From Calothrix sp. MO_167.B12 (GTDB lineage Bacteria > Cyanobacteriota > Cyanobacteriia > Cyanobacteriales > Nostocaceae), in the NCBI GenBank assembly GCA_030066045.1, contig JASJCJ010000042.1, forward strand, positions 1-33,115: a DNA stretch of 33,115 nucleotides, read 5' to 3'. Position numbers and translations under genes: made by a program. This document shows positions 26,974 to 33,115 of this stretch, one piece after another. The number at the start of each line of letters is the position of its first letter. Within the stretch, counting starts at the first letter, position 1. The notes under the pieces are model-generated. The model worked only from the letters and a program-made list of their open reading frames with translations. It had not been told where the DNA came from and made no database searches.

Positions 26974-28245
26974 GTGAAAATTTTAGTTGTTGGTAATGGA
27001 GGGCGGGAACACGCCCTGGCTTGGAAGTTATTACAATCTCAGCAAGTAGAACAGGTATATTGTGTCCCTGGTAATGGTGGTACAGCAATTATGTCAGGTT
27101 GCCAAAATTTACTACTAAAGGTAGATGACTTTGAGGGAATTAGTAAATTTTCGCTCAAAGAGGGGGTAGATATGGTGGTAGTGGGACCAGAAGTACCCCT
27201 AGCAAAAGGCATTACCGACTATCTGCGATCGCAAGATATCATGGTATTTGGTCCAACCCAAGCAGGGGCACAGATTGAGGCAAGTAAGGCTTGGTCAAAA
27301 GCTTTAATGCAAGAAGCAGGTATTCCCACAGCAAAGGCAGCGGTATTTACCCAGACTCCAGAAGCGAAATCCTATGTCCAAGCTCAGGGAGCGCCCATAG
27401 TCGTCAAAGCAGATGGTTTGGCAGCGGGAAAGGGCGTAATTGTAGCAACTACAATAGAGCAAGCAGAATCAGCCATTGAGTCAATTTTCCAGGGACAATT
27501 TGGCAGTGCGGGAAAATTTGTAGTCATCGAAGAATATTTAGCAGGACAAGAGGTGTCCGTGTTGGCATTAACTGATGGGTTAACCATTCGCCCCTTGTTA
27601 CCAGCTCAGGATCATAAACGGATTGGGGAAGGAGATACGGGGGATAATACGGGTGGCATGGGAGCTTATGCACCCGCACCCATTGCCACCCCAGAATTAA
27701 TGGCAAAAGTGCAGACAGAGGTATTAGAACCAGCAATTGCGACTTTGCAAGGTAGAGGCATTGATTATCGCGGAGTATTGTATGCCGGTTTGATGATAAC
27801 TCCCCAAGGAGAGTTGAAAGTCTTAGAATTTAACTGTCGCTTTGGCGATCCCGAAACCCAAGTAGTCTTACCGTTATTGGCAACACCCTTAGAAGAATTG
27901 ATGTTGGCTTGCATTCAGCAACGTCTAGGAGAAATGCCACCCATCACTTGGAAACAGGGAGTAGCCGCCACCGTGGTAGCTGCTTCTGGTGGTTATCCTG
28001 GTAATTATGAAAAAGAGAAATTAATTTCCGGGATTGAGCAAGCCGAAGCATTGGGAGTCACAGTCTTTCATGCAGGGACAAAATTATTAGGTCAACAAAT
28101 TATGACAGATGGAGGGCGAGTTTTAAACGTCACCGCCATCGGAGAAAATTTCCAGCAAGCCTTAGATAGAGCTTATGCTGGAATTAGATGCATTGAATTT
28201 GAAGGAATGTATTACCGCCGTGATATTGGTTATCGAGTCAGGTGA
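26974..28245 (+). CDS. purD: Phosphoribosylamine-glycine ligase (GAR synthetase)
   Basis: Codes for 423 residues. ATP-grasp enzyme joining glycine to phosphoribosylamine, second step of purine synthesis. Seen are the N-terminal MKILVVGNGGREHALAW, PGNGGTA, the ATP-grasp lysine loop IVVKADGLAAGKGVIVA, GDTGDNTGGMGAYAPAP, and the metal site LEFNCRFGDPETQ. The start GTG 26974 was chosen over the TTG at 26959 because the family begins exactly there and GAGG lies at 26964-26967, 6 bases before it. In cyanobacteria purD is often next to nblS, as here, but a tnpB relic and minisatellites separate them. Confidence 0.95.
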   Translation: MKILVVGNGGREHALAWKLLQSQQVEQVYCVPGNGGTAIMSGCQNLLLKVDDFEGISKFSLKEGVDMVVVGPEVPLAKGITDYLRSQDIMVFGPTQAGAQIEASKAWSKALMQEAGIPTAKAAVFTQTPEAKSYVQAQGAPIVVKADGLAAGKGVIVATTIEQAESAIESIFQGQFGSAGKFVVIEEYLAGQEVSVLALTDGLTIRPLLPAQDHKRIGEGDTGDNTGGMGAYAPAPIATPELMAKVQTEVLEPAIATLQGRGIDYRGVLYAGLMITPQGELKVLEFNCRFGDPETQVVLPLLATPLEELMLACIQQRLGEMPPITWKQGVAATVVAASGGYPGNYEKEKLISGIEQAEALGVTVFHAGTKLLGQQIMTDGGRVLNVTAIGENFQQALDRAYAGIRCIEFEGMYYRRDIGYRVR

Positions 28246-28305
28246 GGGGAGGAGGGGAAGAGTGAAAGAGGGAAGGAGTGAAAGAGGGAAGGAGTGAAAG
28301 AGGGA
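28246..28305 (+). repeat. G/A-rich minisatellite after purD
   Basis: Units GGGAAGGAGTGAAAGA repeat about three times directly after the purD stop. Related to the 8-mer family at 12108 and, in reverse, at 28375-28470. Confidence 0.75.
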
Positions 28306-28355
28306 AAGAAAATTGAGTGGAGTTTTCAGTTTTTCGGTTATTTATTCTCAAGGCT

Positions 28356-28374
28356 GTAGACGCTATGCGTCTAC
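28356..28374. repeat. Perfect palindrome GTAGACGC-TAT-GCGTCTAC
   Basis: An 8 bp perfect stem with a 3-base loop, standing between the two oppositely oriented minisatellites. It shares GTAGACGC with the REP-like repeats at 12224 and 26816. Confidence 0.7.
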
Positions 28375-28470
28375 ACTCCATCACTCCCTCACTCCATCAC
28401 TCCATCACTCCATCACTCCCTCACTCCATCACTCCATCACTCCATCACTCCATCACTCCCTAACTCCTCT
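28375..28470 (-). repeat. (CTCCATCA)n minisatellite
   Basis: About eleven 8-base units, CTCCATCA with CTCCCTCA variants. With the array at 28246-28305 it makes an imperfect inverted pair that could fold into a long hairpin around 28356-28374. Confidence 0.85.
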
Positions 28471-28588
28471 CCTCCTTCCCTATTTGCCTAATTAACTGTT
28501 AATTTTTTAGTTGTTGGGGTTTGCTATAAAAAAACTACTAACAACTTTTTTCACAAATTCGCGCAATTCCCCGTCCTCAGACTCCAGC

Positions 28589-28626
28589 AGGGCGTTTATG
28601 TCAGCGAGTCAAAAATGAAACGCCCT
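28589..28626 (+). terminator. Stem-loop downstream of purD (terminator or IS left-end hairpin)
   Basis: AGGGCGTTT and AAACGCCCT form a 9 bp stem around a 20-base loop; CAGC and GCTG outside may extend it. ATTTTT follows a few bases later. It could terminate purD transcription, or be the left-end hairpin of the tnpB element that starts at 28769. Confidence 0.4.
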
Positions 28627-28768
28627 ATTGCTGATTTTTACCACAAATAAAATAAGCAATGGGGTAGTTGAGTTTTGGACAACATTAACTAACGATCGTT
28701 TGTATCTGCTAAATATGTAAATATGATAATATACCATGAATTAGACATCAAAGGGGAGGTGATAATCA

Positions 28769-29422
28769 ATGGCGTTACGTAGAGCAACTTTTAGGTTGTA
28801 TCCAACCAAGAAAGTGGACAGTTTATTGCACTATCACAGGAGATTGCATAAGGAACTCTACAACGCCGCAGTCTCTAATAGAATCACATCTTACAAAAAG
28901 TTTGCTCAATCAGCTTCATACTTTGAGCAACAGAATTGCTTACCTGAGTTTAAACAGGTTCGGACAGAATATAAACAAATCAATTCTCAAGCTTTGCAAG
29001 CAACATTAAAACCTGTTGATTTTGCTTTTCAGCGTTTCTTTAAAGGTCTAGTAAATTATCCAAAGTTAAAATCAATTCGTCGTTATTCAGGATGGAGTTA
29101 CTCATCTAAAACTGGATGGGAAGTACATAGTATTGGGGACAATGGCTATTTAGAATTAGCAAACATTAGTCAAATACAAATGCGAGGTAACGCTAGAGTT
29201 TGGGGATATACCAAGGCTTTAGATATAATTCACCGCAATAGAAAATGGTACGCCTCTATAGTTTTAAATATAGATGATATTTTGCTTAAAAATAGCCGTC
29301 AAACTGATTATGTCATATACCCGCGAAACTGCGGGAACCATGAAGCAACTAGGGGCAAGGAAGCGTCAAAAATCCTTGGCTATGCTGGGGGATGTAGAAA
29401 CCCCTGGCTCAAACGAAGTTAG
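28769..29422 (+). pseudogene. tnpB: Internally deleted tnpB (N-terminal part joined to the 3' end)
   Basis: An open frame of 217 codons with a good ribosome binding site (AAGGGGAGGTG at 28751-28761). Residues 1-170 match the N-terminal OrfB/TnpB region: RATFRLYPTKKVDSLLHYH, LHKELYNAAVSNRI, KSIRRYSGWSYSSKTGW and NRKWYASIVLNID. There the RuvC-I motif should follow, but the frame runs into YPRNCGNHEATRGKEASKIL, the end of the element. The whole RuvC nuclease and zinc finger (about 200 residues) are gone. The 3' part with hairpins CCCGC/GCGGG and 29401-29429 looks like a TnpB guide-RNA scaffold and right end. Wedged between purD and nblS; the stop is 16 bases before nblS. Confidence 0.8.
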
Positions 29423-29429
29423 CCAGGGG
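29401..29429 (+). promoter_or_regulatory. IS right-end hairpin containing the likely ribosome binding site of nblS
   Basis: CCCCTGGCT (29401-29409) pairs perfectly with AGCCAGGGG (29421-29429) around an 11-base loop. AGGGG at 29425-29429 is the only Shine-Dalgarno-like stretch before ATG 29439, at 9-base spacing. It is therefore within the stem, and the tnpB relic's stop codon is inside the loop/stem. Confidence 0.6.
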
Positions 29430-29438
29430 TAGTTCATA

Positions 29439-31397
29439 ATGCTTGCTATTTTTAAAACCATCCGACAAGCGATCGCTAATTGGTGGTCTGAGTTTACTCT
29501 CCAGACCAAACTTTTGGCTGCTGCTACGTTAGTTGTATCTTTGGTTATGAGTGGTTTGACCTTTTGGGCGGTGAACACCATTCAACAGGATGCTCGCCTC
29601 AACGATACCCGATTTGGTAGTGATTTAGGACTACTTCTTGCCGCCAATGTAGCACCTCTGGTGGCTGAGAATAATCTGACTGAAGTTGCTCAATTTTCTC
29701 GGCGCTTCTACGGCAGTACCTCCAGTGTCCGCTATATGCTCTACGCTGATGACACAGGGAAAATCTTTTTTGGTATTCCCTTTCTCAATCCTGAAGTGGA
29801 AACATCCCTGAGTATTGAAAGGCGGATTAAATTACCAGCCAACTATGCCTCCCACGGAGGTAAACCTATGGTGCGACAACACATGAGTCCCGGTGGCATA
29901 GTGACTGATGTGTTTGTACCCCTGATGGTAGACAAAAAATATTTTGGTGTATTGGCAATTGGGATTAATCCCAACCCCACAGCTGTAATTTCTTCCAATT
30001 TTACCCGTGATGTGACCATCGCAGTTTTCATCTCTATTTGGGTAATGGTGATTTTAGGGGGAGTAATTAACGCTCTCACCATTACTAAACCCATCAAAGA
30101 ACTATTGGGGGGGGTTAAACAAATTGCAGCAGGAAATTTCAAGCAGCGCATTGACTTACCCCTAGGAGGTGAATTAGGGGAATTGATTTTCAGCTTTAAT
30201 GAAATGGCAGAGCGTTTAGAACGCTATGAAGAGCAAAATATTGAAGAATTAACTGCCGAAAAGGCAAAATTGGAAACCCTGGTTTCTACCATTGCCGATG
30301 GGGCAGTACTGATTGACAATAATATGCAGGTAATTTTAGTTAACCCCACTGCCAGAAATATTTTTGACTGGGATACGTCTGATGTTGTGGGTAGTAATGT
30401 TCTCCATAAATTGCCATCTAAAGTTCAAACAGAAATTACCCGTCCCTTATACGAAATGGCATCGGGAGAGTGTGAAAGTGCAGAATTTCGCATTCACCTC
30501 AACGAACCTAACAATAAAACCGTTCGCATCCTCTTAACTACGGTGCTTAACTTACAAAGGGAAAGTATTAAAGGTATCGCCATTACCATACAAGATATTA
30601 CCCGGGAGGTAGAACTTAACGAAGCCAAAAGCCAATTTATCAGTAACGTCTCCCACGAACTCCGTACTCCCCTGTTTAACATCAAATCCTTTATCGAAAC
30701 ATTACATGACTACGGAGAAGATTTGGGTGTAGAAGAAAGGCAGGAATTTTTAGAAACAGTCAATCATGAAACCGATCGCTTGACACGTTTGGTAAATGAT
30801 GTACTAGATTTGTCTAAGTTAGAATCTGGGCGTAATTATAGTTTACAAGGGGTAGATTTAGGGCAGGCGATCGAACAAACCCTGCGAACCTACCAACTCA
30901 ATGCGAAAGATAAAGGCATTGAACTCATCCAAGATATAGCTCCAGAATTACCTCCAGTCATCGGCAATTATGATTTATTACTACAAGTATTGGCTAATTT
31001 AGTTGGTAATGCCCTGAAATTTACCAAAGCGGGAGGGAAAGTAGCTCTGCGCGCTTATCAATTAGCTGCAAAACCTCAATCTTCTAACAAAAAATCTCAA
31101 GTCCGAGTGGAAATATCTGATACTGGTATTGGCATTGGCTCAGAAGACCAACAAGCAATTTTTGCTCGCTTTTTCCGGGTGGAAAACCGAGTTCATACCT
31201 TAGAAGGTACTGGTTTAGGACTCTCAATTGTCAGAAATATTATTGAAGAAAAGCACCATAGCAAGGTTAACTTAGTTAGTGAAGTGGGAATTGGTACAAC
31301 CTTCTGGTTCGATCTCGATGTCTTCTATGAGGAAGATATATCTAAACCACCAGAAGAAAATGATTACGCAGCAGAACAGTCTGGAGTCAACAATTGA
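29439..31397 (+). CDS. nblS: Sensor histidine kinase NblS (DspA/Hik33 orthologue)
   Basis: Codes for 652 residues. Membrane sensor kinase that controls high-light, nutrient-stress and phycobilisome-degradation responses in cyanobacteria, usually through RpaB. Domains are TM1 about 24-45; a periplasmic-type sensor region; TM2 about 191-213; HAMP about 214-266; PAS about 283-395; HisKA with H406 in SNVSHELRTPLFNI; and HATPase_c with N-box near 515-525 (LANLVGNALKFTKAG), DTGIGIG and GTGLGLSIV. Start ATG 29439 gives the typical NblS N-terminus MLAIFKTIRQAIANWWSEF. The region just upstream is a tnpB relic, and the stop codon lies inside another IS-like end, so both flanks have been altered by mobile elements. 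Confidence 0.93.
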   Translation: MLAIFKTIRQAIANWWSEFTLQTKLLAAATLVVSLVMSGLTFWAVNTIQQDARLNDTRFGSDLGLLLAANVAPLVAENNLTEVAQFSRRFYGSTSSVRYMLYADDTGKIFFGIPFLNPEVETSLSIERRIKLPANYASHGGKPMVRQHMSPGGIVTDVFVPLMVDKKYFGVLAIGINPNPTAVISSNFTRDVTIAVFISIWVMVILGGVINALTITKPIKELLGGVKQIAAGNFKQRIDLPLGGELGELIFSFNEMAERLERYEEQNIEELTAEKAKLETLVSTIADGAVLIDNNMQVILVNPTARNIFDWDTSDVVGSNVLHKLPSKVQTEITRPLYEMASGECESAEFRIHLNEPNNKTVRILLTTVLNLQRESIKGIAITIQDITREVELNEAKSQFISNVSHELRTPLFNIKSFIETLHDYGEDLGVEERQEFLETVNHETDRLTRLVNDVLDLSKLESGRNYSLQGVDLGQAIEQTLRTYQLNAKDKGIELIQDIAPELPPVIGNYDLLLQVLANLVGNALKFTKAGGKVALRAYQLAAKPQSSNKKSQVRVEISDTGIGIGSEDQQAIFARFFRVENRVHTLEGTGLGLSIVRNIIEEKHHSKVNLVSEVGIGTTFWFDLDVFYEEDISKPPEENDYAAEQSGVNN

Positions 31398-31430
31398 CAC
31401 TCCCACCCATTGAATGGGTGGGATTCTTGC
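31394..31430 (+). mobile_element. Solo IS200/IS605-like end at the nblS stop codon
   Basis: TTGACACTCCCACCCATT, then a TGA loop, then ATGGGTGGGATTCTTGC. CCCACCCAT (31402-31410) and ATGGGTGGG (31414-31422) form a 9 bp stem. The TTGACACTCCC...GGGATTCTTGC frame is familiar from ends of tnpB-type elements in cyanobacteria. The nblS stop TGA (31395-31397) lies in its first bases. No tnpB frame follows. Confidence 0.5.
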
Positions 31431-31627
31431 TAAGCCTTCCGGCACGCTACGCGAACATTGGAAGACCCAAAACACCCCAAGGAAAATCGATGAGCAATGT
31501 TTCAGATTACTTTACCCTCCACAAGCATTCACGGGCTGCCCGCGCGATGTAGATCATTTTTTCTCAGACCGAAAATCTATTATTTCTGGCTTGATAGGGT
31601 AGGGCTTGTCCTGTTGATACAGTTTTA

Positions 31628-31814
31628 ACGTGAGTTCGGAGTTCGGAGTTCGGAGTTAAAATTTACCTGAGTTCTGTCGAACTCACACTGATTTACTAAG
31701 TTTAGGTTAATTGTTGAGTTTATTCTCAACTATTTGGGAAGTGATTCCTCACTTGAATTGTACAAATCCTTGATTCATAAGGGTTTTAGCATCAAAATTT
31801 CGTCGAACTCACGT
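31628..31814. repeat. MITE-like element with ACGTGAGTTCG ends and internal (GAGTTCG)n
   Basis: ACGTGAGTTCG at 31628-31638 is the exact inverse of CGAACTCACGT at 31804-31814. Internal GTCGAACTCAC repeats the end sequence, and a GAGTTCG heptamer array occupies 31632-31658. ACACTGATTTACTAAGT inside it is identical to the centre of the element at 375-502. No coding frame. Confidence 0.55.
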
Positions 31815-32074
31815 AGTTTTAGAGGAAATTAACCAGCCATGCTGAGTATAGGCGAAGAATTCTCCACAGGAGTAAAAATCCAGTTACAAAACTGGCAAAG
31901 AAAACACCTAGTTCATATTTCGACTTTGCTCGATGTTAAAGCAACAGCGAAGTCGAAGCTTTAATTTTTTACGAGCTTTACCGCTAATAACAATTTGAGA
32001 TGATTATGCGACAAAAAAATCTCATGCTTACGGCACGCCACTGTATCTTGCACCACATTCCACGCTTACAGGGT

Positions 32075-32111
32075 GTAACAAGGTAAATCTCTTAAAGATT
32101 TACCTTGTTAC
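32075..32111 (-). terminator. Perfect 16 bp inverted repeat after the response regulator gene
   Basis: GTAACAAGGTAAATCT (32075-32090) and AGATTTACCTTGTTAC (32096-32111) are perfectly complementary around a 5-base loop. It lies 43 bases past the stop of the minus-strand regulator gene and between two convergent genes. No T-run, so termination is an inference; it may instead be a dispersed repeat. Confidence 0.5.
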
Positions 32112-32153
32112 TCGTGGGCTTCGCGCTAAATTCTGTAAACGATTCAACTTTCT

Positions 32154-32858
32154 TTAACTGTTGGGATTGAGTGGACATTCAAATTTATAACCAACACCGC
32201 GTACAGTTTGAATTAATGCTGGCTGGGTGGCATCAGCTTCAATCTTTTTACGGATTTGACCAATATGTACATCAACAACCCTTTGGTCTCCTACATATTC
32301 ATAATCCCAGACTTCCTGGATTAGTTCAGCTCGTCGCCACACACGACCAGGATGGCTGGCGAGAAAATGTAATAAATCAAACTCAAGTGCAGTTAAAGAA
32401 ATTGGTTGACTATTTAATGCCACTTCCCGACGCACCGGATCGATCATTAATTTTTCAAATACCAGACGCTTTTGTTCCGCTGTTGTTACAACTCGCTGGC
32501 GGCGCAATATTGCGGCTACTCTGACTTCCAGTTCTCCCAAACCAAACGGTTTGGTAAGATAATCATCGGCACCTTTAGAAAAGCCTCGAATTTTGTCAGC
32601 TTCATCCGCACGACTAGTGAGCATGAGGACAAAAACGCCATTGCGGCTTTGCATCTCTTGACATAGATTAAAACCGATAACGTCTGGTAAATTTACATCT
32701 AAAATAACCAGATCTGGATTAAATTGCTCAAATAGGGCTAAGGCAGTCTTACCATCTTCGGCAGCCTCCACCTGGTAGCTTTGTTTCATTAAAAAGCGTT
32801 GGATTAAATTCCGAACCGCAGGGTCGTCATCAACAACAAGAATCTTGGCTGGAGCCAT
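32154..32858 (-). CDS. OmpR/PhoB-family DNA-binding response regulator
   Basis: Codes for 234 residues from ATG 32858 (MAPAKILVVDDD); the in-frame TTG upstream adds 27 residues that lack homology. The receiver domain has the acidic pair D10-D12, phosphoacceptor D54 in LVILDVNLPD, T81 in LMLTSR and K103 in DDYLTKPF. The C-terminal winged helix (about 130-230) has LTALEFDLLHFLASHPGRVW and VVDVHIGQIRKKIE ... TVRGVGYKFE. It lies near and convergent with nblS, but its sequence does not match what I know of RpaA or RpaB, so I do not claim it is the NblS partner. Named orthologue not assigned. Confidence 0.9.
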   Translation of the reverse strand: MAPAKILVVDDDPAVRNLIQRFLMKQSYQVEAAEDGKTALALFEQFNPDLVILDVNLPDVIGFNLCQEMQSRNGVFVLMLTSRADEADKIRGFSKGADDYLTKPFGLGELEVRVAAILRRQRVVTTAEQKRLVFEKLMIDPVRREVALNSQPISLTALEFDLLHFLASHPGRVWRRAELIQEVWDYEYVGDQRVVDVHIGQIRKKIEADATQPALIQTVRGVGYKFECPLNPNS

Positions 32859-32942
32859 GACAATCACTTTAAACAAACATTCATCTAAAAATCTCCGGGA
32901 GTGTGGAAACCGTGCGTCTTGAGACCACGGAGTCAACACGAC

Positions 32943-33115
32943 ACGGCTAATAAATTAGCCGTACCCCTTTCGGGGATAGGTAAGCAGAGGAGTAGTACTT
33001 ACCCACTTCCCTGTATACCGGGAATTGCCTTGCTACAAAGCGTAAAGTGCGCCTCCCTTCGTCCCGCTTCGCTAACGCCAATGTTATCAGTCGGCACTTC
33101 CATTTCGCACTGCCT
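32943..33115. repeat. Structured hairpin cluster at the window edge
   Basis: ACGGCTAAT-AA-ATTAGCCGT (32943-32962) is a perfect 9 bp hairpin, followed at once by CCCC-TTTC-GGGG (32964-32975). The rest to the window end has REP-like strings (GCTTCGCTAACGCC). It may be the 3' scaffold or end of an IS200/IS605-type element, or a dispersed structured repeat; it lies upstream of the response regulator gene. The window stops before any gene that would decide. Confidence 0.4.

Larger units (their letters stand above)
31398..32153. other. Repeat-rich spacer between nblS and the response regulator gene
   Basis: Holds the IS-like end (31394-31430), a dispersed string CCTTCCGGCACGCTACGCGA near 31436-31455, an inverted-repeat element at 31628-31814 and a perfect 16 bp hairpin at 32075-32111. 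A 41-codon frame at 31839-31964 is too weak to call. The nblS and response regulator genes converge here. Confidence 0.55.

Noticed and set aside
31839-31964. 41-codon frame between nblS and the regulator gene
   Set aside because: A weak AGAGGAAA site is present, but no recognisable family and no independent support.
32154-32858. RpaB or RpaA as the identity of the response regulator
   Set aside because: The receiver and DNA-binding sequences differ from what I know of both, although it lies near nblS. Left as an unnamed OmpR-family regulator.

Overview
The window looks like chromosome of a filamentous, probably heterocyst-forming (Nostocales-type) cyanobacterium. The evidence is many HIP1 octamers (GCGATCGC), A+T-rich intergenic DNA, 7-8 bp short tandem repeats, and a cyanobacterial gene set: nblS beside purD, phylloquinone (men) genes, and a DHNA-CoA hydrolase of the cyanobacterial type. 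No rRNA, tRNA or CRISPR array was found.

Layout. 1-4800: a small lipoprotein gene, ribonuclease Z (rnz), a broken PIN-domain gene and a possible methyltransferase, separated by repeat-rich DNA. 4802-9067 (minus): three genes in one direction, DUF815-type AAA+ ATPase, then a membrane-anchored coiled-coil protein with a probable TerB-C domain, then a BrxD-like (DUF2791) P-loop ATPase. 9068-10867: 1.8 kb without a convincing gene. 10868-13791 (plus): an aminoglycoside-phosphotransferase-fold kinase followed by a HopA1-family protein, the same pair of families that dehydrates Ser/Thr in thioamitide and class V lanthipeptide pathways. No obvious precursor peptide is nearby. 13976-19462: a phylloquinone locus with DHNA-CoA hydrolase (plus), an overlapping menA-menC-menE operon (minus) and divergent menF (plus). 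menD, menB and menG are not in the window. 19608-22602: a two-module peptidoglycan-binding protein, a 58-residue small protein and an aldehyde dehydrogenase. 23119-25713 (minus): a hybrid sensor kinase. 25979-26728: a tnpB pseudogene. 26974-31397 (plus): purD, a deleted tnpB, and nblS. 32154-32858 (minus): an OmpR-family response regulator.

The most interesting points are (i) the kinase/HopA1 pair without a visible substrate; (ii) the TerB-C coiled-coil, BrxD-like ATPase and DUF815 ATPase neighbourhood, possibly a stress or defence module; (iii) a tnpB relic whose 3' hairpin contains the likely ribosome binding site of nblS, with a second IS200/IS605-like hairpin at the nblS stop codon; and (iv) a minisatellite that occurs between genes and also, in frame, inside menC. 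Mobile-element decay (two tnpB relics, solo hairpin ends, three MITE-like elements and a mirrored pair of ~60 bp heptamer elements) is unusually dense.

All calls come from reading sequence and translations by eye; no database search was run.
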